Below are positions 1-9,070 of a DNA stretch of 64,000 nt, piece after piece. The DNA is taken from NCBI RefSeq assembly GCF_002091955.1, contig NZ_MKKY01000036.1, positions 124,001-188,000 on the forward strand. Direction: 5' to 3'. The notes beneath the pieces are model-generated. The model was not told where the DNA came from. It did not search any database and saw only the letters and a program-made list of their open reading frames with translations. Position 1 is the stretch's first letter. Every line of letters begins with the position of its first letter. Made by a program: the position numbers and the translations under genes. Source of the DNA: Rhodococcus sp. 1168. GTDB lineage: Bacteria > Actinomycetota > Actinomycetes > Mycobacteriales > Mycobacteriaceae.

Positions 1-141
1 TGTCACTGCCGGGGGTGTCACTGCCAGGGTTGTGACTTCTGCGGGCGTGACTTCTGGCGGTGCAGCGATCGGCGAAGGCCGGTCCTCGTCCGGTTCTTCC
101 GGCCGCACCGCCTGCCACGAACTCATCTGCCAATCGGCCAT
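1..141 (-). CDS. Hypothetical protein, N-terminal part only (runs off left edge)
   Basis: An open frame starts with ATG at 141 on the minus strand behind a GGGGGGA ribosome site about 8 bases upstream and leaves the window at base 1. The 47 visible residues begin MADWQMSSWQAVRPEE and become proline-, threonine- and valine-rich, with PPEVTPAEV-like repeats encoded by near-repeats of a TGTCACTGCC-type unit at bases 1-55. It follows ccsB by about 90 bases on the same strand. In M. tuberculosis the gene after ccsA is Rv0530, so this may be its counterpart, but nothing in the visible part proves that. Function unknown. Confidence 0.6.
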   Translation of the reverse strand, partial: MADWQMSSWQAVRPEEPDEDRPSPIAAPPEVTPAEVTTLAVTPPAVT

Positions 142-232
142 GAACTTGTCCCCCCACCGTTACCGAGACGGGTGACGCGCTCCCCAGCGCGCCACCCCGG
201 TCCTGCCTATAATTTCAGGCGGACGTTACCAG

Positions 233-1201
233 CTAGTTCAGACCGGCATAGGAGTGCAGACCGGAGACCACCATGTTGATGATGAAGAGGTTGAACAACA
301 TGGTGACGAATCCACCGACGTTGATCCAGGCTGCGCGAGTGTTCCGCCACCCGGACGTTGCCCGTGCGTGCAGATATGCGGCGTAGATGACCCAGGTGAT
401 GAAGGACATCGTTTCCTTGGGATCCCAACCCCAGAAGCGGCCCCACGCTGCTTCTGCCCAGATCGCACCGAGGATGACGCCTGCACCGAACAGTGGGAAC
501 GCGATGATCGTCGTCTTGTACGCGAGCCGGTCGAGCGATTGAGCGTCGGGAAGCTTGGCGGCGAATCTGCCGAGCGCGGTGCTCTTCTCCTCGCCGGCAG
601 GCTGCTTGATGCGCAGCAGAAACAGCAGGCTCGCGACGCCGGAGACGAGCAGGATTCCACTGCCGACGCTGACGATGGTGACGTGGATCGGCAGCCAGTA
701 GGAGCGCAGTGCAGGCACGACGGGTGCGGCGTCGGCGTAGAGCTTGGTAGCGGCGAGGAACATCAGGATGATGATCGGCGCCAGGACGAAGACGAGCATC
801 GGGCGCATCGCACGCTTACGCAGCAACACGATCGAGGTCAGCGTGGCAGCGGCCGTGGCCATGGTGACGAACTCGTACATGTTGCCCAGCGGGAACCTGT
901 GCGTTGCGAACCCGCGCAGGATGACCGCTGCCACATGCAGCACGAGTGCGAGGATCAGCAGCGCGTATCCCATGCCGGCCAGACGCTCGGACAGCGGAGG
1001 CTTCGGCGCGTCGGCTATGCGCCCCGGGCCGGTGGCCGTCGCGATCGGCGCACCGGAGCCGACCAGTTCCTTGGAGTGAACGGCCGAGGCCTTCACCGAC
1101 GCGTACTGCGCAATGAGCAGGACGAATGCGAGTACGTAGATCGTGAATGAGGACTCGAAAGACCAGTCGCTGTACTGCGAGAGCGTCTCGTTAATCGGCA
1201 T
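233..1201 (-). CDS. ccsB: Cytochrome c biogenesis protein CcsB (ResC/CcsA family)
   Basis: Integral membrane subunit of the System II (ResBC) haem lyase, which carries haem across the membrane and attaches it to apocytochrome c. The 322-residue protein is almost all hydrophobic helices. The tryptophan-rich haem-handling motif of the family is visible near residues 245-265 (WAEAAWGRFWGWDPKE), and histidines lie in flanking loops (HRFPLGNMYEF, SGLHSYAG). An AGGAG site sits about 9 bases before the ATG, inside the end of resB, and the two genes are 3 bases apart, so this is the last gene of the hemL-to-ccsB operon. Family assignment is firm. Confidence 0.95.
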   Translation of the reverse strand: MPINETLSQYSDWSFESSFTIYVLAFVLLIAQYASVKASAVHSKELVGSGAPIATATGPGRIADAPKPPLSERLAGMGYALLILALVLHVAAVILRGFATHRFPLGNMYEFVTMATAAATLTSIVLLRKRAMRPMLVFVLAPIIILMFLAATKLYADAAPVVPALRSYWLPIHVTIVSVGSGILLVSGVASLLFLLRIKQPAGEEKSTALGRFAAKLPDAQSLDRLAYKTTIIAFPLFGAGVILGAIWAEAAWGRFWGWDPKETMSFITWVIYAAYLHARATSGWRNTRAAWINVGGFVTMLFNLFIINMVVSGLHSYAGLN

Positions 1202-1204
1202 CGG

Positions 1205-2848
1205 TCAGTTCTCCTGGTCGTTCTTCGTGTTCACAGAGTTTGCGTCCACAGTTTTCACGTCGGCAATCAGACGCTCGCAGAGGTTGTCGAACTCCTCACC
1301 CCACCCGGCCTGATCGGTACGAGCCAACCCGCCAAGTTCTACTACAGTACGTCGTGGGTCAGCGTCCGCAAGAAGTCGGACCCACACTCGGCGCCTCTTG
1401 ATCACCAGCGAGACCAGTAGTCCGCTCATCATCGTCAGCGCGAAAACGAGCACCCAGGTCTGCGCCGGATCGTGCGACACCTGCAGATTCACGAACTCTT
1501 CGGCACCGTCGAATCGGACGGTCGTGCCGTCGGACAGCGTCGAGGCTTCACCTGGCTTCAGGTTCACTCGGTCCTGTTTGACGAGCCGACCCTGGTTGAT
1601 CATCTCCTGGTTCAGCGTGAACAGTGACTGCGGAAGGCCGGTATCGAGTCCGGTGTCACCCTTGTAGATGTCGATGGCGACGGCGGGGTCGGTCATCGCC
1701 GGGTAGCTGGAGGAGAGCAGTTTGCCGTGGAAGAACGCAGTAGGTGCGAACAGGCCCTCGATCGCGATCTGGTTCTTACGACGGTCCTCTGCGTCGGGGT
1801 AGAGCCCGCCCGGTGGGTCGATCCGCATGACGCCGCTGGAGAGGAATGTCGTGGCGTCGGTCGGTTGCCACTGGATGGTCTCGGTGCGGGTTTCGCCGTT
1901 CGGGAAGGTCACCGTGAATGTCGGCGCGTATCCGTGGCCTTGCAGGTACACACGGTCCCCTGCCACCCGTAGCGGATGGTTGACCTGCAGAACATCGGAC
2001 TTCCAGACGTTGTTCGCGAGGTCGTCACCTGCCTGGTACTCGATGTTGGACGTGAACTGCTCGGCCTGACCGTTCTCGAGATAGTCGGCCTTGAAATCCT
2101 TGACGCGGACGCACAGTGGTTCGAGTCCGGTGCCGTCGACCTCGAAACCGGCCCGGAAGCTGTCGTAAATTGCCGGTGAGGTGCTGCAGATCCCCGGTCC
2201 GTCGTTGGCGATGACCACGACGTTGCCTTCGTATCCGAACAGCTTCCCCAACGCGATGGCGGCGAGGAGAAGGACGAGCGAGATGTGGAAGACGAGGTTG
2301 CCGAACTCTCGGAGGTACCCCTTCTCCGCAGACAGCGTCACCTCCCCGTTGCTTTCACGCTTCTCCACGCGCCAGCCGCGCAACTGTGCCTGCACGATTG
2401 CTGCGGTGTCCTCGGGTGAACCGTCGGCGACGTACCGGCGATGGTGCGGTAGCCGCGACAGGTTCCGGGGAGCCCGAACAGGCCTGGTACGCAGAGCTTT
2501 TCCGTGCTCGATGCAGCGCGGAAGGATGCAGCCGATGAGGGAGACGAACAGCAGCGCGTAAATCGCGGTGAACCAGAAGCTGCTGAAGACATCGAAGAGT
2601 TCGAGTCGATCCATCAGCGGGCCGAGCGTCGGGCGGGCGGCGATGTACTCGTCGACCTTGCCCGCGTTGAGGCTGCGTTGAGGAACCAGTGCACCGGGGA
2701 TCGCCGCGAAGGCCAGCAGGAAGAGCAGTACGAGTGCCGTCCGCATGCTCGTCAGACCACGCCAGATGTTGCGGGCGCCGGCGAGGACGCGTCGTGCCGC
2801 CGGCTGACGTCGTGGCGCCTGCTCCGGTCTGGTGTCGAGATCGGTCAT
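1205..2848 (-). CDS. resB: Cytochrome c biogenesis protein ResB
   Basis: Partner of CcsB in the System II cytochrome c synthase. The 547 residues begin with a cytoplasmic arm followed by a membrane helix near residues 37-55, two more helices in the first 200 residues (FWFTAIYALLFVSLIGC; LVFHISLVLLLAAIALGKL), a long extracytoplasmic domain, and a last helix near residue 465 (WVLVFALTMMSGLLVSLVI). This matches the ResB family layout. Its start overlaps the end of ccdA by 4 bases, which suggests translational coupling. Confidence 0.95.
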   Translation of the reverse strand: MTDLDTRPEQAPRRQPAARRVLAGARNIWRGLTSMRTALVLLFLLAFAAIPGALVPQRSLNAGKVDEYIAARPTLGPLMDRLELFDVFSSFWFTAIYALLFVSLIGCILPRCIEHGKALRTRPVRAPRNLSRLPHHRRYVADGSPEDTAAIVQAQLRGWRVEKRESNGEVTLSAEKGYLREFGNLVFHISLVLLLAAIALGKLFGYEGNVVVIANDGPGICSTSPAIYDSFRAGFEVDGTGLEPLCVRVKDFKADYLENGQAEQFTSNIEYQAGDDLANNVWKSDVLQVNHPLRVAGDRVYLQGHGYAPTFTVTFPNGETRTETIQWQPTDATTFLSSGVMRIDPPGGLYPDAEDRRKNQIAIEGLFAPTAFFHGKLLSSSYPAMTDPAVAIDIYKGDTGLDTGLPQSLFTLNQEMINQGRLVKQDRVNLKPGEASTLSDGTTVRFDGAEEFVNLQVSHDPAQTWVLVFALTMMSGLLVSLVIKRRRVWVRLLADADPRRTVVELGGLARTDQAGWGEEFDNLCERLIADVKTVDANSVNTKNDQEN

Positions 2849-3666
2849 ATCGGCAACACCACGTCCGATACGAAGGCGTCACGGACCCAACCGACGAACA
2901 CGTCCCACGCTCCCGTCACCAGGGCAATTCCTACTGCTATCAACATGATTCCGCCGAATACCTGTATCTGTCGTGAGTGGGTACGAAGCCAGCCGACTCC
3001 GCGAAGTGCGCTGACCGATCCAAAGGCGAGAATGACGAACGGCAATCCGAGTCCGAGGCAGTACGCGACGATGAGTATCACTCCGCGTGCCGCCGTTGCA
3101 CCTTCGGTTCCCGCCGCGAGCGAAATGACGCCCGCGAGTGTCGGTCCGAGGCAAGGGGTCCATCCCAGTGCGAACACACCACCGAGCAGTGGTGCGCCGA
3201 TGAGACTGCCGACTCGGCGCGGCTCGAATCGGACGTCGCGCTGCAGGGCAGGCACGAGCCCGACGAACACCAAGCCCATTGCGATGGTGACGACGCCACC
3301 TATTCGCATCAGCAGTTCGCGATTGACCGCCAGTACCGAGATCGCACCGAAGACCGTTGCCGTCGCCAACACGAAAACCACGGTGAAGCCGAGGACGAAC
3401 AGCCCTGCCGCACCGGCGACTCGCATTCGAGTCCGAGTCCGCACCTTCGTCGTCGCAGCTTCCGTCGCGGTCACCGCCGGAGCGTCTGCTCCGACTACCC
3501 CGGCGAGATAGGACAGATATCCCGGCACCAGCGGAACCACGCACGGCGACGCGAACGAGACGAGACCGGCGAGCACGCACACGCCGAAGGCGAGGACGAG
3601 CGGACCCGTCGACGCCGTCGTCTGGAACGTCTCACCGATGCCCGCCAAGTGGACCGTGTTGTTCAC
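2845..3666 (-). CDS. ccdA: Thiol-disulfide transporter CcdA (DsbD transmembrane family)
   Basis: Moves reducing equivalents from cytoplasmic thioredoxin across the membrane to keep apocytochrome c haem-site cysteines reduced. The 273-residue protein has about six membrane helices and the two conserved redox cysteines in SFASPCVVPLVPGYLSYL and GWTPCLGPTLAGV. The start is GTG, overlapping the stop of the tlpA-like gene by 4 bases (GTGA). It sits between the thioredoxin-like lipoprotein that it should reduce and resB, which fits the pathway. Confidence 0.93.
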   Translation of the reverse strand: MNNTVHLAGIGETFQTTASTGPLVLAFGVCVLAGLVSFASPCVVPLVPGYLSYLAGVVGADAPAVTATEAATTKVRTRTRMRVAGAAGLFVLGFTVVFVLATATVFGAISVLAVNRELLMRIGGVVTIAMGLVFVGLVPALQRDVRFEPRRVGSLIGAPLLGGVFALGWTPCLGPTLAGVISLAAGTEGATAARGVILIVAYCLGLGLPFVILAFGSVSALRGVGWLRTHSRQIQVFGGIMLIAVGIALVTGAWDVFVGWVRDAFVSDVVLPI

Positions 3667-4265
3667 TGTTGCTCGGGCCCCTCACCTGCGACCCGTTCGA
3701 CGACGGGTTGCAGGTCCTCGGCGAGCAGTTCACGTAGGAAGACTGCTGCGACGCGGTGCTTCTTGTCGAGCACGATCGTGGTGGGAACCACCGAAGTCGG
3801 TATGCCGCCGAGGGCGGTGAGTGTGCGCATCGGGGGGTCGTAGATCGACGAGTAGGTCACGTTGTTGTCGACGACGAAGTCCTGCGCTTTGTCCTGGGCG
3901 CCGTCGCGCACATTGATACCGAGGAATTCGACGCCGAGATCCTTGGTGTTCTCGTAGACCTCTTCGAGGTCGTCGGCCTCACCACGGCACGGTCCGCACC
4001 ATTGTCCCCAGACATTGATCACGACGGCTTTGCCTTCGTAATCGGACAACGACGTCGTGGCACCTTCGGTCATCAGATCGGGCCCGGACAACGTTCCGAC
4101 CGTTCCGCGCTCGGAAGGCGGGTCGTAGTAGATCTCGGTCTGGCCACCGGGCGAGACGAAGTCGAAGGTACCGCCGGTGGCGACCGCGTCGGTGCCGGTA
4201 GCGCAGGCGCCGAGCAGCACCACGACGGAGATGCCGGAAGCTGCGGCAGTGAGAAATCTACGCAC
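3663..4265 (-). CDS. TlpA/ResA-like thioredoxin lipoprotein
   Basis: Extracytoplasmic thiol-disulfide oxidoreductase likely to reduce apocytochrome c for haem attachment. I chose the GTG at 4265, which begins a lipoprotein signal ([21 protein letters not shown], lipobox cysteine about residue 21) and gives 200 residues; the longer frame upstream lies inside the phosphatase gene. The redox motif is WCGPC near residue 101 (VWGQWCGPCRGEADDL), followed by the thioredoxin-fold cis-proline region (GGIPTSVVPTTIVLD). The start overlaps the end of the phosphatase gene by 8 bases and the stop overlaps ccdA by 4. It corresponds to Rv0526 by position and type. Confidence 0.9.
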   Translation of the reverse strand: MRRFLTAAASGISVVVLLGACATGTDAVATGGTFDFVSPGGQTEIYYDPPSERGTVGTLSGPDLMTEGATTSLSDYEGKAVVINVWGQWCGPCRGEADDLEEVYENTKDLGVEFLGINVRDGAQDKAQDFVVDNNVTYSSIYDPPMRTLTALGGIPTSVVPTTIVLDKKHRVAAVFLRELLAEDLQPVVERVAGEGPEQQ

Positions 4266-4932
4266 CGGTGATCCTGGGATCGCTGGCACCGCCGGGCTCG
4301 GAGTAGACGATGTCCACGAGGGTGTCGCCCTCGTAGACGAGAGAGGTGAGCGAGGCGAGGCCGCACTGACGGTGCCGCGGATCGTGCCAGAGGCGTTCGC
4401 CCTGCAGGAATCGCCGCAATGTCCATACCGGCAACTGATGGCTGACGACGACGGCTTCGTGGCCCACCGCGGCCACGCGGGCCGCTCCGACCGCGGCGAG
4501 CATGCGATGCGCGATCTGTAGGTACGGTTCACCCCACGACGGGGTGAACGGGTTACGCAACTTCCACCAGTGGCGCGGACGGCTCAGGGCGCCGTCACCG
4601 ACTGCGACGCGAAGGCCCTCGAAATCGTTTCCCGCTTCGATGAGGTTCTCGTCTTCCTCCACCGTGAGCCCGTGCGCAGCCGCGATCGGTGTCGCAGTTT
4701 CTTGTGCGCGTTGGAGTGGCGATGCGACGACGAGTGCTATGTCGTGTCCGGCAAGAGCATTGGCGACGGCAGTGGCTTGGGCCTGGCCTGTGACCGACAG
4801 CCGGAATCCGGGAAGGCGTCCATAGAGGATGCCCTTCGGGTTGTGCACTTCACCATGACGCAGGACATGGACGATGGTCCTGCTGGCCTGGTGCGGATGC
4901 GTGGCGTCGTTCGTGGTGGGCGCGTCGGTCAC
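4258..4932 (-). CDS. Histidine phosphatase family protein
   Basis: A 224-residue phosphoglycerate-mutase-fold enzyme. The phosphohistidine motif is LRHGEVHNP near residue 25, the second histidine is in [17 protein letters not shown], and a conserved acid and arginine lie between. Family members act on small phosphorylated metabolites; the substrate here cannot be told. The gene overlaps hemL by 4 bases upstream and the tlpA-like gene downstream. The same position is held by Rv0525 in M. tuberculosis, so the association with haem and cytochrome genes is old and may reflect a shared function. Confidence 0.88.
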   Translation of the reverse strand: MTDAPTTNDATHPHQASRTIVHVLRHGEVHNPKGILYGRLPGFRLSVTGQAQATAVANALAGHDIALVVASPLQRAQETATPIAAAHGLTVEEDENLIEAGNDFEGLRVAVGDGALSRPRHWWKLRNPFTPSWGEPYLQIAHRMLAAVGAARVAAVGHEAVVVSHQLPVWTLRRFLQGERLWHDPRHRQCGLASLTSLVYEGDTLVDIVYSEPGGASDPRITGA

Positions 4933-6254
4933 TTGGAGGTTCCAGCTTCTGCTTGGGCTGCTGCACGAGCGGCGGCGGGTAGAGCGTCGGCGATGATCGA
5001 GAAGGCATTGTCGTCCAGGGCTGCGGAGACGAACCAGGCTTCGAATGCGCTCGGCGGCGGATAGACGCCGCGGGAGAGCAGGCCGTGGAAGAAGGCCGGG
5101 TAACGCCAGGTCTCGGCTGCCTTGGCACCTGCATAGTCGGTGACCGGTCCGTCGGAGAAGAACACGCTCACCATAGTGCCCGCGAACTGCACATGATGAC
5201 GCACGCCTGCCGCGGTGAGGGCATCGCCGAGGAGTCCACCGAGCTGCTTGGAGTTTTTCTCGAGCTTCTCGTATACCGCCGCATCGGCCAGTCTCAGGCT
5301 GGCAAGTCCGGCGGCGACGGCTACCGGGTTACCGGACAATGTGCCCGCTTGGTAGACCGGGCCGGCCGGGGCGAGGTACGCCATGATGTCGGCGCGACCA
5401 CCGAATGCAGCCGCGGGGAGCCCGCCGCTCATGACCTTTCCGAACGTGTAGAGATCGCCTGCGACGCCGTCGATGCCGTACCAACCGGCGGCGCTGACGC
5501 GGAATCCCGTCATCACTTCATCCATGATCAGCAGCGCACCATTGTCGGTGGCGATGCGACGCAGGCCTTCGTTGAAGCCGGTGACCGGCGGGACTGCGCC
5601 CATGTTGCCTGCGGCAGCCTCGGTGATGATGCAGGCGAACTCGCCTGGATTCTCCGCGAACGCTGCCTCGACGGCGGCGAGGTCGTTGTACGGAACCACG
5701 ATCGTGTCGCCGGCCTGAGCGCCCGTCACTCCCGGCGATGTCGGCAGCCCCAGTGTCGCGAGACCCGAGCCTGCATCGGCGAGCAACGCATCGACATGGC
5801 CGTGGTAGCAGCCGGAGAACTTGAGGATCTTGGTGCGTCCGGTGAAACCGCGCGCGAGGCGGACCGCGCTCATCGTGGCCTCTGTGCCGGAATTCACAAG
5901 GCGAATCTGCTCCACCGGGCCCACACGCCCGATGATTTCCTCTGCGAGCTCGATTTCCCGCTCGGTCGGCGCACCGAACGACAAGCCCGTCGCTGCTGCC
6001 TTCTGGACCGCTTCTACGACGACCGGATGAGCGTGTCCGTGGATCATCGGGCCCCACGAGGAGATCAGGTCGACGTAGGACTTACCGTCGGCATCGATCA
6101 TCGTGTATCCGCTGGCCTCGGCGATGAACCGGGGGGTTCCACCTACCGATTGAAACGCGCGAACCGGGGAGTTCACTCCACCAGGAATCACCGCGCTCGC
6201 GCGCTCGAAGAGTCGGGCCGAAACAGGGGCATCGTCGCCGGTCGGAACAGTCAC
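4929..6254 (-). CDS. hemL: Glutamate-1-semialdehyde 2,1-aminomutase HemL
   Basis: PLP enzyme that converts glutamate-1-semialdehyde to 5-aminolevulinate, the second step of the C5 haem pathway begun by HemA at 18647-20029. The N-terminal family signature [13 protein letters not shown], the Schiff-base lysine in [18 protein letters not shown], and the aspartate in [12 protein letters not shown] are all present. I prefer the GTG at 6254 (441 residues, near the usual 430-440); a GTG at 6320 would add 22 residues with no family support. First gene of the operon that runs down to ccsB. Confidence 0.95.
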   Translation of the reverse strand: MTVPTGDDAPVSARLFERASAVIPGGVNSPVRAFQSVGGTPRFIAEASGYTMIDADGKSYVDLISSWGPMIHGHAHPVVVEAVQKAAATGLSFGAPTEREIELAEEIIGRVGPVEQIRLVNSGTEATMSAVRLARGFTGRTKILKFSGCYHGHVDALLADAGSGLATLGLPTSPGVTGAQAGDTIVVPYNDLAAVEAAFAENPGEFACIITEAAAGNMGAVPPVTGFNEGLRRIATDNGALLIMDEVMTGFRVSAAGWYGIDGVAGDLYTFGKVMSGGLPAAAFGGRADIMAYLAPAGPVYQAGTLSGNPVAVAAGLASLRLADAAVYEKLEKNSKQLGGLLGDALTAAGVRHHVQFAGTMVSVFFSDGPVTDYAGAKAAETWRYPAFFHGLLSRGVYPPPSAFEAWFVSAALDDNAFSIIADALPAAARAAAQAEAGTSK

Positions 6255-6358
6255 GAACTCCAGTGTCCCAGGTTTACCAGTTTCGCCAACTACAGGGCGT
6301 AATAATTCACCGATCGCCACCGAGCGATTGCGTAACGAGCACGTCGGTGCAGCAACGA

Positions 6359-6415
6359 CAAAACCCGCCCGCCGAAGTTCCGCTCCCAGTAGGAGACGAG
6401 ACTTCGGCGGGCGGG
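6359..6415 (-). terminator. Rho-independent terminator after the 219-residue membrane protein
   Basis: A perfect 15-base stem, CCCGCCCGCCGAAGT at 6364-6378 paired with ACTTCGGCGGGCGGG at 6401-6415, with a 22-base loop. Read on the minus strand it is followed by GTTTTG (bases 6363-6358). It lies 24 bases past the stop of the gene ending at 6439 and before hemL, so it separates the two transcription units. Confidence 0.85.
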
Positions 6416-6438
6416 CAGTGGAGAGCTACAGCTGAAAT

Positions 6439-7098
6439 TTACGGTGCGCGGTGCTCGCCACCACGCGGGTCGTTCGGCAGGTGCTCGTCACCACGAACAG
6501 CATCACCACGAACAGCATCACCACGGACAGCACTGTCCTCGTTGCCCACGACGCCGTCCGGACGCACGCTGCCGTCACGAACTCCCCCGTCACGAACTCC
6601 CCCGTCATGGACTGCACCCTCATGGCGACCAGTTTCCTGGTGGGCGGTGTCACGATGGGCGGTGTCATGGTGGCCGGTGTGAGTGGCGTTCGGTGCGACC
6701 ATCTTCTCGGCGGACGCCTTGTCGACACTGCCCGACTTGCTGGTGCCGGTCTTGGTGTTCACGTCGGGATCGATCTTGTTGGCGCGGGCTAACTCTGCAT
6801 CCAGTTCGTCACGCGAGGTCGCAGCGTCACCCTGGTGGGTTTCGGCCTGCAACGACAGACGGCGAGCTTCGGCGGCCTTCGCCTCGGCATCGGCCTGTGA
6901 CCGGCGCGCTTTCGCGGCGCTCTCGTCCGCAATCGCCTGGCGCTCCTCGACCTGCACGGACTTCTCGGCAGCATTCTCACGAATACGCTCCGCTTCCACG
7001 CGTCGGCCGGATTTTTGCTTCCGGGCAAGCGCCAGTGCAATCGCAACGATGAGCAGTACAACTACAACAGCTATCACTATCCATACTGCAGTGTTCAT
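6439..7098 (-). CDS. Membrane-anchored coiled-coil protein with repetitive tail (hypothetical)
   Basis: The 219-residue protein has one N-terminal membrane helix (VWIVIAVVVVLLIVAIALAL), then a charged alanine-, glutamate- and arginine-rich coiled coil (residues about 30-105), then a hydrophilic tail rich in His, Asp and Gly with short repeats such as GGVRDGGVRDGSVR and AVRGDAVRGDAVRGD. At DNA level the tail holds three 15-base repeats at 6486-6530 and others near 6572-6601. A GGGGG site lies 6 bases before the ATG. No enzymatic motif seen. Single gene with its own terminator. Function unknown. Confidence 0.75.
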   Translation of the reverse strand: MNTAVWIVIAVVVVLLIVAIALALARKQKSGRRVEAERIRENAAEKSVQVEERQAIADESAAKARRSQADAEAKAAEARRLSLQAETHQGDAATSRDELDAELARANKIDPDVNTKTGTSKSGSVDKASAEKMVAPNATHTGHHDTAHRDTAHQETGRHEGAVHDGGVRDGGVRDGSVRPDGVVGNEDSAVRGDAVRGDAVRGDEHLPNDPRGGEHRAP

Positions 7099-7117
7099 TT
7101 CTAGCCCCCAACTGTAG

Positions 7118-7231
7118 GTGTGGCACCTTGAGTACCCGACGTCGACGGCAGTAAACGAAAAAGTCCGGTTCTACTCCCCGTTATCAGCTTTCACCAGCGG
7201 CGCAGTGGTCGAAATTGTGACAATCCACGTG
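7118..7231. other. Intergenic stretch between bioD end and the coiled-coil protein gene
   Basis: It must hold the promoter of the minus-strand gene starting at 7098 and the end of the bio transcript. No convincing gene or perfect terminator stem was seen. bioB, which often follows bioD in actinobacteria, is absent here. Confidence 0.4.
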
Positions 7232-7912
7232 TCACCGAAACAGCACGTCTTCGATTCCGTCGAACCACGCCGGCGCTGCAGCGGTGAATTCGGGTTCGCT
7301 CAGCTTTCCTGCGCCTTCCGGTAGGCGGCCCAGCAAGGCTGTCGACGTCACCGAGGGCAGTTCGTCGAGGTTCGAGACGGCCGCTGTATCGGGCGCGCTC
7401 GGCCATGACCCGATCACCAGGCCCGCGCACCACACGCCGGCTGTTTCCAGCGTAGACACGGTGAGAGCGGAGTGATTGAGCGTTCCCAACCCGGCCCCGC
7501 AGACGACAAGGACCGGAGCACCTACTCCGCGGGCGACGTCGACAAGGGTGAAACCGCCGATTCCCAGGCGTACGAGTAACCCACCTGCGCCCTCGACGAG
7601 CACCACGTCGGCGTCGAGGGCGCTCACGGCACCGCAGACGTCTTCGAGTCGAAGTAGCGGCATCGAGCTGCGGCGAGCGGCGACGTCGGGTGCCAATGGT
7701 TCCGGGTAGCGCGCCAGTTCCAGCAGATTTTCCACACCGGTGAGTCGGGCAATTTCTTCGAGGTCTCCCGGCTCGCCGGGTGCGACACCGGTCTGTGCGG
7801 GTTTACACACCGCAACAGAGCGTCCCGACGCTCGTACCGTCGCCGCGAGCGCCGCGGTGACAATGGTCTTGCCGACGTCGGTGGACGTTCCGGTGACGAG
7901 TAGAACGCTCAC
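7232..7912 (-). CDS. bioD: Dethiobiotin synthetase BioD
   Basis: ATP-dependent closure of the ureido ring of dethiobiotin from 7,8-diaminopelargonate and CO2. The 226-residue protein opens with the P-loop [15 protein letters not shown] and keeps CKPAQTG and the [14 protein letters not shown] motif of the family. Its ATG overlaps the stop of bioF by 4 bases. Last gene of bioA-bioF-bioD. Confidence 0.95.
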   Translation of the reverse strand: MSVLLVTGTSTDVGKTIVTAALAATVRASGRSVAVCKPAQTGVAPGEPGDLEEIARLTGVENLLELARYPEPLAPDVAARRSSMPLLRLEDVCGAVSALDADVVLVEGAGGLLVRLGIGGFTLVDVARGVGAPVLVVCGAGLGTLNHSALTVSTLETAGVWCAGLVIGSWPSAPDTAAVSNLDELPSVTSTALLGRLPEGAGKLSEPEFTAAAPAWFDGIEDVLFR

Positions 7913-9051
7913 CGTAGTGACCTGTTCAGCACCGATCCCAGGACTTCGCGAACGGCGGTGAGATCGATTTCGGTCAGCGTGGCCCGTGCGGTGAGTCGCA
8001 ACCGCGAGGTGCCCTCGGGGACGGACGGTGGGCGAAAGCAGCCGACGTGCACGCCTTGTCGGCGGGCGTATTGCGCGGCTTCATAGGCTGCTGTCGCGTC
8101 TCCGAGTATGACCGATACGACGGCCGATTCCGGTTCTGCAACCCCGACGATGTCGGCCAAATCCTGCGCCCGCTCGCGCACTGCGGCTGCACGCGCAGGT
8201 TCGCGGACGAGCACCGCGAGAGCGGCGCGAGCGGCTGCGACGGCTGCCGGCGCGAGCGCGGTGTCGAAGATGAACGACCTTGCGACGTCGACAAGGTGCT
8301 CTCGCACTGCGGGCGGGCCTAGTACCACCCCTCCTTGGGAGGCAAGCGCCTTGGACAGCGTCGCCGTGATGACCAGGTCCGGCAGGCCGTGCAGACCGAG
8401 TTCGTGTACCAGCCCACGGCCGCCGTCTCCCCGGACACCGAGTCCGTGTGCTTCGTCGACGATCATCAGAGCGGAGTACTTGCGGCAGAGTGCATGCAGT
8501 TCGGTCAGCGGCGCGAGATCTCCGTCGGCGCTGAAGACCGAGTCGGTGACGAGGAGTGCTCGCTCTTCCTGTCGGGTCTGCAGCGTCCGCTCGACTGCGT
8601 CGAGGTCCGCTCGGTCGAATACCTCGATTCGAGCGCGCGAGAGCCTGCAGGCGTCGACGAGCGAAGCGTGAGAGGCCGAGTCGGACATCACGAGCGCACC
8701 GCGTCCCGAGAGTGCCGACACAACAGCAAGATTCGCGGTGTATCCCGAGGAGAACACCAGGCCCGATTGCGCGCCGACGAAAGCCGCGAGTTCGGATTCG
8801 AGCTCACAGTGCAGAGTCGTCGTTCCGGTGACAAGTCTCGATCCGGTCGAGCCAGTGCCCCAATCACGCACCGCAGCACAGGATGCGTCGACAACTTCGG
8901 GGTGGCGAACCAGACCGAGGTAGTCGTTGGACGCGAGATCGATGACCGAGTCGTCCTGATGGCGCGCGATCGGCGTCCGATGAAGCCCGAGCGTTCGGCG
9001 GGTGTTAGCCGCTTCGGTCAGCCAGTCGAGTGTCCTCACTCGACAGACCAT
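7909..9051 (-). CDS. bioF: 8-amino-7-oxononanoate synthase BioF
   Basis: PLP enzyme that condenses pimeloyl-ACP/CoA with alanine. The lysine that binds PLP is in [13 protein letters not shown] and the family motifs [22 protein letters not shown] and VDEAHGLG are clear. I place the start at the ATG at 9051 (380 residues, near the usual 385); a GTG at 9039 is an alternative. There is no ribosome-binding sequence before 9051. Instead the 19-base palindrome at 9052-9070 touches the start codon, so bioF may have its own promoter or a leaderless mRNA besides read-through from bioA. Confidence 0.93.
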   Translation of the reverse strand: MVCRVRTLDWLTEAANTRRTLGLHRTPIARHQDDSVIDLASNDYLGLVRHPEVVDASCAAVRDWGTGSTGSRLVTGTTTLHCELESELAAFVGAQSGLVFSSGYTANLAVVSALSGRGALVMSDSASHASLVDACRLSRARIEVFDRADLDAVERTLQTRQEERALLVTDSVFSADGDLAPLTELHALCRKYSALMIVDEAHGLGVRGDGGRGLVHELGLHGLPDLVITATLSKALASQGGVVLGPPAVREHLVDVARSFIFDTALAPAAVAAARAALAVLVREPARAAAVRERAQDLADIVGVAEPESAVVSVILGDATAAYEAAQYARRQGVHVGCFRPPSVPEGTSRLRLTARATLTEIDLTAVREVLGSVLNRSLR

Positions 9052-9070
9052 ACTTGAACAGTGTTCAAGT
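9052..9070. promoter_or_regulatory. BioQ-type operator between bioA and bioF
   Basis: ACTTGAACAGTGTTCAAGT, an 8-base inverted repeat (ACTTGAAC / GTTCAAGT) around a 3-base centre. The core TGAAC-N3-GTTCA matches the published BioQ operator type of corynebacteria and mycobacteria (TetR-family biotin regulator). It covers the bioA stop codon (9065-9067) and ends one base from the bioF ATG. No bioQ gene is in the window. Confidence 0.75.

Noticed and set aside
174-193. GCGCT-CCCC-AGCGC hairpin downstream of ccsB start region as terminator
   Set aside because: Five-to-six-base stem in a GC-rich context without a T-run; too weak to call.
5085-6302. Long plus-strand frame opposite hemL
   Set aside because: Antisense shadow without any recognisable domain.
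9052-9070. Terminator between bioA and bioF
   Set aside because: The palindrome is AT/GC mixed, has no T-run and matches the BioQ operator core, so an operator is more likely.
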